This document shows, one piece after another, positions 33,725-44,513 of a DNA stretch of 64,000 bases (its first letter is position 1; every line of letters starts with the position of its first letter). The notes beneath the pieces were generated by a model. It was not told where the DNA came from and ran no database searches. It saw nothing but the letters and a program-made list of their open reading frames with translations. Origin of the DNA: Przewalskia tangutica (lineage: Eukaryota > Streptophyta > Magnoliopsida > Solanales > Solanaceae); assembly GCA_029844215.1 (NCBI GenBank), contig CM056724.1, forward strand, positions 30,418,446 to 30,482,445, given 5' to 3'. Both the position numbers and the translations under genes were made by a program.

Positions 33725-33998
33725 TGTCAACCAGCTTTGAAAATAAACTGTAAAAGATATTGGTTAAAAGGGTTAAAAGGGTAGAATAGTCCTTTTACAT
33801 TGTAATTGTGCATTGTGGATATATATCTGCCCATATGCAGATATTTGAGATAGACGTTCATTTTTCTAATAAAAACGTTCTTCCTTCTCTCTCTCTCGAG
33901 ATCTCTCGATCGATTGATTTTTCCCCATCTTCCTCTCTAAGTATACAACTTCCATCATCTTCATTCTCTCATTCTCGATCTCGATTCCTGTTTCAACA
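33725..33998 (+). repeat. 5' LTR of the copia element (start uncertain)
   Basis: The end is firm: CCTGTTTCAACA stops at 33998, directly before the primer-binding site. The start at TGTCAACCAGC (33725) is the best TG in the right size range, but no second LTR is present to confirm it. CT-rich sequence at about 33880-33975 is likely transcribed leader. Confidence 0.55.
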
Positions 33999-34010
33999 TG
34001 GTATCAAAGC
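33999..34010 (+). other. Primer-binding site of the copia element
   Basis: TGGTATCAAAGC directly follows the LTR end. It is the same variant used by the copia element at 50283-55717 and is complementary to the initiator-Met tRNA with one mismatch. Confidence 0.85.
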
Positions 34011-34390
34011 CAGTGAATACGGCGATTTGACTCTCAATCGGGATTTAGGGTTTTACAGTCACGAACAGTTTTCGATTGAATTTTTTAGGGTTTTACTTTT
34101 GCTGATTTTTCTTTACAAAGATACACGGAGGATTCTATGAATTAAGGTGGTGCGACTGAAGATTATATGAATTTCAACAAAGGATCTATAAAGAGTTGTT
34201 GAAGTATGACACATGCAAAGTACGGGAAGAGGATCGAAGTTCACAGATCTACAGATCTTGTTGTCAAACTCAATTCTCTGGTACAGGAAGTTAGATCGAT
34301 CTATTTCTGATTATCGCAGTAAGAATTTTAACGATTATTCTGTTAATTTTTCGTTGATTTGTTGATTTCTATTGTTCTTGAGATCCAAGT

Positions 34391-35396
34391 ATGGGAAGTA
34401 CAGGAGAAGAACACTCTGGAGAGATAAGTACATCAGTGATTACAATCGGTCATAATCATCCACTGTATTTGTTTCCTTCAGATGCTCCTGGTTCCCTATC
34501 TATTGGTATTGTCCTAAATGAAATGGACAATTACACGTTATGGAGTAGGGCTATGAAGCTGACCTTATTAAGAAAGAATAAGTTAGGCTTCATCGATGGA
34601 AGTGTGCGAAAAGAAGACCTTCATGGAAAGTTGACGCAAATATGAGAGCGATGTAGTGCGATAGTTGTGTCTTGGTTGATGGAAAACGTAAACAAGAACT
34701 TACTAACTGGAATGATGTATAACTCTGATTCTTACACTATATGGGAAGAATTGAAGGAAAGGTTTGACAAAGTTAATAGTTCTAGAACCTTCCAACTACA
34801 CAATGAGATAGTTTCTATGCGACAGAGACAATTGTCAATGTCGATGTATTACTCCAGGCTCAAAGACTTATGGGACGAATATGACTCCATCATACCAGTC
34901 CCATCATGTTGCCCAAAATCCAAAGAATTCGTGGATCACCTTCAGCACCAAAGGCTGTTGCAATTTCTCATGGGAATAGATGATAGATATAACCAAGTAA
35001 GGAGCCAGATTCTTATGATGCAACCAGTGCCCACACTGAACCAGGTATATGCTATGATAAATCAAGAGAAAAGCCAAAAGATGATGGCTGGAACCAGTAG
35101 TAGGGCAATACATGAGTCAATGGAACTATCTGCCATGTTCACTTCTAAAAATGGAATCAACAGAGGAGGAAATGGAGCTGGAAAACAGAAGAAGAGCTAC
35201 AATCCAAATGCCTTTTGTGATCATTGCAAGATTAAAGGCCACTTCAAGGTGGAATGCTATCCGTTGATGAAATGCGACTATTGAAACAAGACTGGACATG
35301 TAGAAGATGATTGCTACAGGCTACATGGCTATCCAGAAAACTTCAAGAGTAAAGGGAAGAAAGCTAATGCAGTCACAGGGGGGGAACATAGTTCAT
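34391..35396 (+). pseudogene. Gag (Ty1/copia) with two CCHC knuckles, three stops
   Basis: The ATG at 34391 opens a frame with the N-terminal motif LNEMDNYTLWSRAMKLTL, typical of copia gag. A TGA at 34643-34645 interrupts it and the same frame continues with WLMENVNKNLL and ERFDKVNSSRTFQL. The first zinc knuckle is CDHCKIKGHFKVEC (about 35215-35256). The second lies at about 35276-35315, but its second Cys codon has become TGA at 35282. A short tail then runs to a stop near 35396. Apart from these stops the frame is well kept, suggesting a fairly young element. Confidence 0.88.
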
Positions 35397-35639
35397 GAGG
35401 ACACTGGACAGTTTCAACATAACACTAGACAACACCAAGGCACCAGTATACCAAATTTTATTCAGCATACACAACCATTTACTCAATCACACACAAACCA
35501 GACACATAGCGTAATGTCTTCTCGATTTCACAGATGCGATGCCATCTGACGATTTACACCTGCATAGCATCAAAAACTTCTTGCTATGCTGGACAGCAAG
35601 GAACTTCAGAACATCAATGCAAACATGACAGGTAAGTAT

Positions 35640-36431
35640 ATCTTTGAGACTCAAGAGAACTGATAAAATTGATAGTAGACACAAGAGCCACTAACCACAT
35701 GATCAATGATCAAAGACACTTACGTAATAATGTATTGACAGAAGGATCAGGGAAGGTGCAGTTACCAACATGAGATTCAGCCAAAATCTCAACTGTTGGG
35801 GAGTATCATCTGGGTGGAGGTGATGTACTTAAAGGAGTCTTATGTGTACCATCCTTTAAGTTTAATCTCTTGTCCATATCAAAAATGACTAAAGAACTAA
35901 ACTGTAGTGTCATTTTTCCCCCACCTGTTGTGTCTTTCAGGAACTCTCATCTGGAAAGGTGAGGGGGATTGGTAATGAGGAGGATGGTTTGTATATACTC
36001 TCTCTGGATGTACAGAATAAAGGAAGAGAGTTGAGGAGATGCATGTCTGCAACCAAAGTTGATGTAGCAACTTGGCATCAGAGACTTTGCCATGTGCCCA
36101 TGACAGTCTTGAAGAAAATGGAGTATTTTAGAAAGAATGATCAGTTTGTCTTAAATAACTGTGAAATATGTCCCTTAGCAAGACAAACTAGGCTCCCTTT
36201 TAATACCAGTCATAGTAGAGCTACTAAAGCATTTCAACTACTACACATGGATGTTTGGGGTCCTTACAAAGTTGAAAATGTCAATGGAATGAAATACTTT
36301 CTAACCATTGTGGATGATTATTCTAGATGGACCTGGATTTACTTAATGAGATTGAAATCTGATGTGTTCTCAATAATCAGGATTTTTTTTATTAAAGTTA
36401 ACACACAATTTGAAGCTAAAGTTCAAAGGAC
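35640..36431 (+). pseudogene. Protease and integrase N-terminal part (Ty1/copia)
   Basis: The protease active-site loop is altered to VDTRATNHM, where DTGATNHM is expected. A stop follows near 35771 and a frameshift near 35940. From 35959 the frame is open: HLERVRGIGNEEDGLYIL-like sequence, the integrase HHCC zinc region (TWHQRLCH, then CEICPLARQ), and the core start LLHMDVWGPYK with the first catalytic Asp. IVDDYSRWTW follows. Homology stops near 36431 before the second catalytic Asp. Inactive. Confidence 0.88.
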
Positions 36432-36539
36432 GAGGTCTTCCCCCTAGTATGAGACGAGGTCTAGCAACTGGAACACCTCCTCTTCCCCTAGTATGAGACG
36501 AGGTCTAGCAAAACGACTATTAAAATCAGATGCATGAAT

Positions 36540-38560
36540 TTTTTATAGGGACGTAGAGAATCAAGTAGCTAGATGTAAAATTTGTAAAAATATTTTTAAA
36601 TTTAGAAATGAAAAAGGTCAGGGTGAGATGAGGGGTTTAATGAGACACATAGAAAGGGGTCAACCAGCTGGTATGCCCAATACCAGGCTGAAAAAATGGG
36701 TGCACAAGTGCCCTCTCCATCGGAACAAGGTTCACATATTGTCCCGGACCAAGTACATGATCAAATTAACCCTATGACGGGGAAATTGTAGGAACTAAAT
36801 ACGATAAACATAGAAATAGACAAGCATTATCAAAATTAGTTGTGGAGAGTTTAGCTTTTTCATTTCCTTCCTCTCCTGGTTTTATTCATTACATTAGAGA
36901 AATGTATAATCCTGTTTTTAAAGGTTTTTCTAAGTCAACTATTAAGAGAGATGTATTTAAATTTACACATGAATATCAACAGTATTTACGTTATTAGTTA
37001 TATCATTATAATGGCAAAGTGACTATCACTTCTGATATAGGTCATAGTACTAACGGCCATAATTATTTAACGGTAACCTGTCATTGGATAAATTATAAAT
37101 GTTCTATGCAAAAACGTATTTTAGCGTGTATATATATATAGATGATAGGCACATTGGTACTTTTATTGCAGAAACTATTTATTCAGTTTGCGATTATTAC
37201 AGAATAACTGATAAAATTATGACTATTACATTAGATAACGCTTCTTCTAATAATTATGCTATTACACTTCTAAAAATTAATTTAACTCCATCTTTTTCAA
37301 ACCTTTTTCATATAAAATGTGAGTGTCATATATATAACTTAGTTGTAAAGGATGATCTATCACTTTTTGAAGACATTCTTAGTAAAATACAATTTGCTAT
37401 AAACTTTATTTTAAAAAAATAATAGAATACAACGAAAAAAGATTATAAAAATCTTGTCACGATTGCCAACTACCTTATAGAAAAATTTCCGAAGAAGTAC
37501 CCACTAGGTGAAGTTTTTTATACGAGCAACTACTTGTTGCTTATGACTATAGAAGACCTATAACTTTATTTTTAACGCCCATAATCGAAATTCAAATGAT
37601 ATGGTTGTAGATACCGATTGGGGGAAAATTTCTGAACTTATTGTATTTTTAGAGAATTTTTTCAAGTAACAAAAGAATTTTTTGGTATATATTATCCTAC
37701 TATTTCAACTATGTTGTTTTATATAGCTCTAATATTTTTACTACTTAGTGAATATATGGAAAACCAGCTTATAAGACACCTATTAAAAAATATTTATCAA
37801 AATAGAAAAAATATTTTATTATTATTCCCACTATTTATATTATTGGTGTGGTATTACATCCGACTATTAAAATAAATGGTTGTAAAAAATTTATTGACAC
37901 TATTTATGAATGTATAATAGTACCACCACCTCCAACTCCCAAAAATTCAAATGACCCACCACCTATTGAACAAACTAAAGAAGAAGTGTTGTCTAGCGTT
38001 GATGACGAATGCAAAAAAATATATAGGTATTATCAACAAGAAAGTGCTAGCAACCAATCGACTTCCATACATTCTTCTTCTTCTTCTTCAACACAACCTC
38101 AAAAAAGACATGATGTTTCTGTGGCTAGTATTGAAAGCCTCAGAAATATAATGTGTGGTGGTAACACTACTAACAAAATTAGCGAGTTTGATATTTTTGT
38201 TTTGCAGGATTTTGTACCGTACCAAGCAGTTCTCAATGAAGAAGAACGTGAAGACTTGCGAAAATACTGAAAGGAGAATGAGAAGATATTTCCGACAATA
38301 TATAAGATGGCCCGAGATGTGTTGAACATTCAAGCGTCATCAACGACATCTGAAAGTGTTTTTTCTGCCGGTAGATTTCAAATAGGAGAGCACATACACT
38401 CATTAGCCAGAGACAGCTTGAAGATTGTAGTATTATTCAGAGATTGGATATGAGCGGAGCGGAAAAGGTGCGGTCAACTGGAGATCAACGAAGAAGAAGA
38501 CGAAAACTACAACGTCATCTTATTCGAAGGTGGTGGAAGCGACGTGGAGCAATGTGACCA
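36540..38560 (+). pseudogene. hAT transposase, multiple stops and frameshifts
   Basis: A hAT transposase cuts and pastes the element. Fragments appear in the right order in changing frames. A BED-type zinc finger (CKICKNIF, then MRGLMRHIERG) lies at about 36570-36665. A helical segment with VVESLAFSFPSSPGF is at about 36838-36890. The RNase H-like core has ITSDIGHSTN, YLTVTCHWIN and ITLDNASSNNYA (37019-37422), with the second catalytic region followed by KCECHIYNLVV. GVVLHPTIKINGCKKF is at about 37845. The C-terminal dimerisation domain has TTSESVFSAGRF and a LFRDW ending (38330-38450). At least six stops are visible. Cys-His spacing and the SESVFSAG motif make the family assignment safe. Confidence 0.9.
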
Positions 38561-38864
38561 ACACATACCAATTTCAACCGAAGAACCGCAGGAAATTATA
38601 AATAAACTAGAAAAGGTTTTTTTCAAAATGTAATTTATTTAATTGCAATTTTACTATGTCATTTGCAACTTTTGAGTTTTGAACAACACCACAAAGTTGC
38701 AATTTTGACAATTGTATTTGTATTACAAAAAAATCATATTTCTATTAAATAATATAAGAGACACAAAAAGAGCATTGAGATGTTTTTATTACATTATCTT
38801 GTTCAATTATTGTGTTTTTTTTATATATATGTTATTTTTTTAAAATTAAGTGGAAAAAAAATTC

Positions 38865-39018
38865 CGATCCCGTCCCGTTCTGGCCTGCTAGGCCAGCTAC
38901 CCTTTTCCGGCGAGACGAGAACCGGGACGGGACATCGACGAATCTCGCCATCCTTTGGCGATCGACCACCCGTCGCCCGCTCGGTCGCTTCGTCGCCCCG
39001 GCCCGTTGGCCACCCCTA
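38865..39018. repeat. GC-rich terminal region of the hAT element
   Basis: Sharp GC enrichment with CCCGTCCCG, CCGGGACGGGAC and the hairpin CTGGCCTGCTAGGCCAG, ending GGCCACCCCTA. GC-rich subterminal repeats next to a short terminal inverted repeat are usual for plant hAT elements. Confidence 0.7.
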
Positions 39019-39189
39019 TCTAAGCGTACGAAGAAAACTTTAACGGGAATATTGTTTATATTTCAAGTCCTATAGCCACGCAAATCTTATGACACATTTA
39101 AAATCACATGTTTCAAAGATCTTCATCTCTTACTTCATGTGGAGTCACACTACACTACGCCATATAGATTAGAAAAGAGACAAAATGAT

Positions 39190-39255
39190 CCAGCGAGAGT
39201 GGCCCAGTGGCCATTTTTTTAGGATATTGTTGCCTGGGGTCTCGTGTTCGATTTC
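39190..39255 (+). repeat. tRNA-like SINE head, candidate 1
   Basis: GAGTGGCCCAGTGGCC resembles a pol III box A, and CTCGTGTTCGATTTCCC about 45 bases later resembles box B (GGTTCGANNCC). No clear poly(A) or TSD is seen. Confidence 0.45.
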
Positions 39256-39430
39256 CCTGACCAGCGAGAGTGGAACTTTATTCCCCAAAAAAATTCCTCA
39301 ACTAGTGGAAGACCAAAGCGGTGTATATTAATCCGTAGGGTCAGTCGGGGTGGGATTTTCTGGGGTATGGGGCCGTACTGCGGTGAAACAAGTCATTTTA
39401 AAAAATTTACCCTACCTTAGTTTTGTCCTC

Positions 39431-39545
39431 CGGGGCATAGTCCAGTGACAAAGTCTGGGCGCTATAAGGCGCTCTGACATGAACAGCGTGAGTTCGATTC
39501 CCCACAAGCACGAAGTAACTCTGCATGTTGGGAAATTTGACCTTA
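39431..39545 (+). repeat. tRNA-like SINE head, candidate 2
   Basis: CGGGGCATAGTCCAGTGAC and GTGAGTTCGATTCCCC (39488-39503) have box A and box B character with spacing expected for a tRNA-derived SINE. It does not fold as a complete tRNA by eye, so I do not call a tRNA gene. Confidence 0.5.
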
Positions 39546-40403
39546 TCTCATTGATCAGTTGTACGCTCCCACATCATTCTAGCTTAGAATAGTTTTCGTG
39601 TATCATATTGTCAAAATACTTTTTAAACGAAGTATCAATATTTTAATTTACTTCAAAAAATGTTACCCTGAATTTAATATTATTTGTCTTAAGAAAGTAA
39701 GAGTCGTGGGCAAAAAGAAAAACTTAAATCTTCATATTTTTTTCTGAAATGACTACTTATTTAGCCATATATCTCATTTTATTTACCCACATGTTTGTGG
39801 CCAGGTAATTCTCATCTCATACAGGTATAATAATTTACCATCAGAAGCAAAATTGAATAAAGATATGTGTTTTATTATGCTATTGACAATTTGATATGGG
39901 TTCTGTGTAAACCCAGAACAGTGAATTATATTGATGAGAAGTTATTGTCTTTATCCGTATAACTGTTAGGATATTGTAACACTCATTGGAGGCTATTCAA
40001 TGAGTCAAAAACATTAACATGAATAAGCCATTGGAGATTAACGTTAGCAAAGTAGATGGCTGTTACAGATATCAATTACAGTCATTATAAATAAAGAATA
40101 TAATTATTATTCCATAGACCCATTAATATGGTATTATTAAGTTTTTTTTTTGAGATATCCAATTAATGTTTTTCAACAGTCACTCGGTAGGATCACCCAG
40201 GTGTGTCGTTTGGTTGACCATTTGAAGTACTTAATTACACAATAAAATGTTTTATAAGATAATACAGTTTTTAATTAGTTGAACAAGAAAAAACATAGTT
40301 ACCACATAACAAATAAATTAGATTGTTTAAAGATAAAAATAAGTAATTCACATCTCCAAAGAGCTCACAAGGTTCAGAAGTTGGAAGAGAAGCTATTGGG
40401 ACT
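39546..40403. other. AT-rich spacer
   Basis: No gene or clear repeat. Non-coding to either side of weak repeats. Confidence 0.4.
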
Positions 40404-40560
40404 AGGGGTGCACAAAAATCGATCCGGACCGAAAAATTGGACCGGACCGAACCTGTTCGGACCGGACCGAACCAGACCGAGAAATTCGATCCGGTCTTCA
40501 GTCCTCATAATTTGAGTTTTCGGTTTTCGGTCCGGTCCGGTTCGGTCCGGACCGATTTAA
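40404..40560. repeat. CCGGACCG-rich terminal fragment of a hAT-like MITE
   Basis: Starts TAGGGGTGCACAAAAATCG and is packed with GGACCGGACCGAAC-type words in both orientations, which lets it fold on itself. This style is common at hAT-like MITE ends in plants. I find no matching opposite terminus, so it is probably truncated. Confidence 0.5.
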
Positions 40561-40782
40561 TTTTCTTTTCTTTTTAATATATATACAAACAAACATGAAC
40601 TATCATTTGTATTTTTTATCTGAATTATTTTTAACGATTTATTAAAATAAATATCGACTAATATTTTATGGTGTTGAAAACTTGCAAAGACTGAAACTTT
40701 AGGTATGTTTTTGTTCACCCTCTTTTAATTTTCTTAAATTTTTAATTAATTCCTCTAATTATCCCATTTGATACTATTTCTA

Positions 40783-41012
40783 AACAAAAAAAATACACCA
40801 CACACTATCAAATAATAATCTCTCTCTATATATAAGGATAACTTGGTGTACTAAGCTCCTGCTTTGTGCGGGATCCAGGAAAGGACCGGACTACAAGATT
40901 TTATTGTAGTCCGACCCTTCCCCGGACTGGTATCTTAGTGTATCGAGCTGTTCTTTTTTTATATATGGACTATTATTTGATAGTGTGTGGTGTATATATT
41001 TTTTTGGTTTAA
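40783..41012. mobile_element. Foldback element with SINE-like core
   Basis: ATACACCACACACTATCAAATAATA at about 40792-40816 is the perfect reverse complement of a segment at about 40969-40993, and weaker pairing extends outward through A-rich sequence. Between the arms lies GTGTACTAAGCTCCTGCTTTGTGCGGGATCC, then GGACCGGACTACAAGA, resembling the Au-type SINE body also seen near 33093. Total about 230 bp, non-coding. No convincing target-site duplication was resolved. Confidence 0.6.
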
Positions 41013-41304
41013 AAATCCCCCACAAAAAAAACAAATAGTCCATATATATTTTGATTAATAATTAGTGATAATTTAAATAGAAAACGCTGACCCTGAAAGG
41101 TTAGGTATAAAACTCTCAAAGGTAACTTGAGGCGTGTTTATACTCCTTCCGGATATTAAAGAGTGTTTATTTAATTTTTATTTTTTGAGTTAAAAAATAT
41201 TTATTTATTATAATAAGAAAAAATTAATCTTAGTTTTTAAAATTTATCCTTATTTTTTGAGATAATGGTCCATTTATTTTCAAGATTGATGAAAACTAGA
41301 AATT

Positions 41305-42471
41305 ATGGTGGTTCGCTTATTCCGACCGCACGGCCATAGCGCCGCCGCAGGGCAACTTTTCTTCATCTACAACTCCAAATTCCTATTTCAATATTCAACA
41401 ACTGCCCCTAAAACACCATCTAACCCGACCCATGACCCGACCCATTTCTTGGTGAACTATCTAGTCAACTCTCTAGGATTTTCAAGAACAGAAGCCATTT
41501 CTACAAACACTAAGGTAAGTGGTTCAAAATCCACTGGAAATCCACAAATGGTCCTAAATTTCTTTGAACAAAATGGTTTAGACAAAACCCATATTGGAAA
41601 AATTGTTTCTTTAGTTCCCAAGTTGCTTTTATGTGATGTTGACAAAACCTTAAAGCCCAAACTTAACATTCTTCAAGATCTTGGTTTATCTGGAAATGAC
41701 TTAGTTAAGGTTATTACAGGACGTGTTTCTATTTTGGGTAGCCCTGAAGTTTCTAACATGAAGTTTTGTGTAACTTATCTTAGAAAAGTTTTGGGTAGTG
41801 ATGAGTATGTAGTGAAAGCTATCAAGAAAAAACCTTGTTTGCTTTTTGTTAAAGCATGTGAAAGATTGAGGATCAATATGTTGTTTTTTCAAAGTATTGG
41901 GTTTTCAGATGAGAATATCAAGAAATTCATAATTCAGAATCCATATACTTTTTTGGCAAGTCCTGAGAGTGTAGAGGAAAAAGTGGAGAGACTACAAAAT
42001 GAATTTAGTATTTCTCGAGGATCGGGAATGTTTATTCATGGTGCTGATGTGTTTATTTCGATGAAAGAGTCGAATATAGACACAAAACTTGGTGTTTTCA
42101 GGGATTATGGATGGTCTGAAGGGGATATAATTAAAATTGTTCAGCTTTTGCCTTATTGTTTGAGGCTGTCAGAGAAGAGATTACGAGCTGCGTTGAACTT
42201 TTACATGGTGGAACTTGGTTTGAAACCTGCTTACTTGGCTTCTCACCCGACACTGCTTATGTTCAGTATGAAAAAGAGGGTTTTGCCCCGGTTGGAATTC
42301 ATGAGAAGTTTAGTTGAGAAGAAACTATATGAAGATTACAATCTGTATACTGTTTTGTTGCCATCAGAACAAAAGTTTTATCAGGTTTATGTGTTTCCTT
42401 ACAAGGATAAGATGCCTGATGTATGTGAACTATACAACAAGATTCAACAGCATGGAAAAGACAAAAAGTAA
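41305..42471 (+). CDS. mTERF domain-containing protein, organelle-targeted, 388 aa
   Basis: Plant mTERF proteins bind organellar nucleic acids and act in transcription termination, RNA processing or organelle gene expression. The single open frame runs from ATG at 41305 to TAA at 42469-42471. The first ~45 residues are rich in Arg, Ser, Thr and Pro and poor in acidic residues, as in a mitochondrial or plastid presequence. From about residue 70 the protein is built of repeated helical mTERF motifs with the usual Leu and Pro positions, for example KIVSLVPKLLLCDVDKTLKPKL, FIIQNPYTFLASPESVEEK and KIVQLLPYCLRLSEKRL. The motif SHPTLLMFSMKKRVLPR is typical of the C-terminal part. Length and lack of introns match the large single-exon subgroup of eudicots. 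No stops or frameshifts. The exact member and target organelle cannot be told from sequence alone. Confidence 0.93.
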   Translation: MVVRLFRPHGHSAAAGQLFFIYNSKFLFQYSTTAPKTPSNPTHDPTHFLVNYLVNSLGFSRTEAISTNTKVSGSKSTGNPQMVLNFFEQNGLDKTHIGKIVSLVPKLLLCDVDKTLKPKLNILQDLGLSGNDLVKVITGRVSILGSPEVSNMKFCVTYLRKVLGSDEYVVKAIKKKPCLLFVKACERLRINMLFFQSIGFSDENIKKFIIQNPYTFLASPESVEEKVERLQNEFSISRGSGMFIHGADVFISMKESNIDTKLGVFRDYGWSEGDIIKIVQLLPYCLRLSEKRLRAALNFYMVELGLKPAYLASHPTLLMFSMKKRVLPRLEFMRSLVEKKLYEDYNLYTVLLPSEQKFYQVYVFPYKDKMPDVCELYNKIQQHGKDKK

Positions 42472-43452
42472 TATGCTGTTTGGGAGAGGTTGGTACTCCA
42501 CTTCATTTTGGCTATCTAGTCTTTTTGTTTTCTACTAAAGTGAGATTGTAACTCTTGCCAAAATGTTATGTATAACTTTGAACTAAAAGGAAGAAAGTCC
42601 ATTGGAGGCTTTTGAGAATCGAATTATGCTTCCTGGAAAACAATCCTCTGAATTATTGTCTCTCATTTTTCTGCAAGTTTGGCGATGATAAAATCTCCTT
42701 GCTGAGTTTACTTGACTAAGACATTGTTTTTTTGCATTGTTCCCTGCCTTCCGCCTATCCTTCAAAAAAGGTAGAAAAGGAAATTTCATTTCTTTGTGCC
42801 CTCTACGTAATAACATAGTAGGCACCTATCAAGCTTTAAGTTACCTGAAAAGAAAGGGGAAGAACATTTTGTTTCGGTTTTATATCAAAAGAATTAGTTT
42901 GGGATTTATCTGCTGTCTGATAAGGCTTTCCTTTTTTTTTTTTGTCTATAACTAGTTTAAACCTGTATGATGCACTAATTTAACAAGTTGCATTTTTTGG
43001 TTAATAGTGTATGGGTGGTAGAGATATTATTTGCCAAGTATGAGCTTGATGTACTAGGCTTCCCTCTTCCAAATCAAGGAGCTAGGAGCACCGAAACAAC
43101 AAGAATGGATCTTTGATGATGTTTGTTACCTGTTCACACTGCTAGCTGCAACATTGCTTCTACTGTGAAAGCTTTCGGTTCAACCCCCATTCATCTCATT
43201 TTAGTCACTTATTAGAAGTCGGAAGCTTGAATTCTTCCACCAGTTGCACTGTGATTTTCACTAGTGACTCGGGGCTGTGTTGTGAATTATCCATGCTTTG
43301 TTATGTGACTAATTTCTCTTTGTTGAATGTATGTTTCTTCATTAAGCAACACTCATTCTAGCATCTTATATCAATAACTGAGTTTCATCAGAAAAATGAA
43401 AATTAGTATGAAACAAAAGAATTTTAATGTTTGATTTACTCTTCCAAACCAA
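42472..43452 (+). other. 3' flank of the mTERF gene
   Basis: Probably 3' untranslated sequence, perhaps with an intron, since mTERF transcripts of this type often extend beyond the stop. I cannot place splice or polyadenylation sites with confidence. Small frames at 42583-42825 and 42737-42955 are shadows of each other without motifs. Confidence 0.45.
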
Positions 43453-43703
43453 GGGCCTGTTTGGATTGGCAGTGGGCAGAAGTGATTTATGTTTGGATGC
43501 AACAATGTAAAAGTGATTGTTATTGTTTGAATAGTTTTGATCAAAATTGCTTTTGAATCTAGAATTACCAAAATGAACATTTAGTCAATACATATAAATA
43601 AAAATTACATAAATGGAAGTATGTAAATAAAAATTACAAATAAATAATAGAATTTAAAGTGCAATATAGTACTTAAATATTAATATAATATTATTACAAT
43701 GCT
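43453..43703. repeat. MITE-like terminus (GGGCCTGTTTGG)
   Basis: GGGCCTGTTTGGATTGGC is a well-known end sequence of plant MITEs. The matching inverted end is not found downstream, so it is a fragment. The rest is AT-rich. Confidence 0.5.
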
Positions 43704-44200
43704 AATTTAAAGTGTAAATAGTATTTAAATATTATTACAATACTAATTTTGCATGTACTCTATAATTTGATTGCAGACTAAGTCTCGAACGTGATCCATC
43801 TCTGATGAAGAAACTACATTAAAAACCTGTGATTGATTCATCTCAATTTAACTGGATCCGAGGCGCCGCGGCGCTCTTCGGGCAATTCTTCAAAAATAAT
43901 AAAAAATTTCGATATTTCAACTTCGATATATTTATTTCTTGTTTGTTCAAAAATTTAAAGTGTAAATAGTATTTAAATATTATTATAATACTAATTTTGC
44001 ATGTACTCTATAATTTGATTGCGGACTAAGTCTCGAACGTGATTCATCTCTAATGAATAAGCTACATTAAAAACCTGTGATTGATTCATCTCAATTTAAC
44101 TGGATCTGAGGCGCCGTGACGCTCTTCAGGCAATTCTTCAACAATAATAAAAAAATCCGATACTTCAACTTCAATATATTTATTTCTTGTTTGTTCAAAA
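43704..44200. repeat. Tandem duplication, 2 x 248 bp
   Basis: AATTTAAAGTGTAAATAGT starts at 43704 and again at 43952. Both units share CTCTATAATTTGATTGC, AAGTCTCGAACGTGAT, TTAACTGGATC with GAGGCGCCG close by, and CTTGTTTGTTCAAA. They differ at a few sites (GGCGCCGCGGCG against GGCGCCGTGACG). Non-coding. Confidence 0.92.
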
Positions 44201-44406
44201 TATAATGTATTATAATAGTAATATTCGGAATATTTGGAAGAATAATAGAAAAAGGAGAAGGATAATCCTCGTATAATCGGACAACGTTAGGATGTTTGAG
44301 GAGTTTAAAGTTTCAATCTGCAATTACACATGAAAAAATATCAACTTTAGTAGTATATTTGATTTTTTTAAAATTAAAACAGAACATGAGTAGTATATTT
44401 GATTTT

Positions 44407-44502
44407 TTAGTAATTATTTCTAGATATTTAAAGAGAGTAATGAAAGTTGTATATTTAAAAAAAATTAGTAATTATTTCTAGATATTTAAAGAGAGTAATG
44501 AA
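44407..44502. repeat. Direct repeat, two ~38-bp copies 58 bp apart
   Basis: TTAGTAATTATTTCTAGATA followed by TTTAAAGAGAGTAATGAA occurs at about 44407 and 44465. Simple local duplication in AT-rich DNA. Confidence 0.85.
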
Positions 44503-44513
44503 GGTGGATAAAG

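Larger units (their letters stand above)
33725..36431 (+). mobile_element. Ty1/copia element, 5' half only
   Basis: 5' LTR, primer-binding site, leader, gag, protease and the start of integrase lie in order on the plus strand. Homology ends near 36431 and a decayed hAT element follows; RT, RNase H and the 3' LTR do not reappear on its far side. The gag and integrase closely resemble those of the minus-strand copia at 50283-55717 (shared NSDSY.IW..LKERFDK and LLHMDVWGPYK), so the two belong to related families. Confidence 0.85.
36432..39018 (+). mobile_element. Decayed hAT-family DNA transposon
   Basis: It holds a broken transposase (36540-38560) and a GC-rich right end with the outward-reading sequence TAGGGGTGGCCAACGGGCC (minus strand, from 39018), a familiar plant hAT terminus. 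The left terminus cannot be identified. An imperfect duplication of CCCCTAGTATGAGACGAGGTC (36451 and 36486) lies at the junction with the copia fragment. No 8-bp target-site duplication was found. Confidence 0.75.

Noticed and set aside
39431..39503. Possible tRNA gene
   Set aside because: Box A and box B-like words are present, but I cannot fold a full cloverleaf by eye; a SINE head is more likely.
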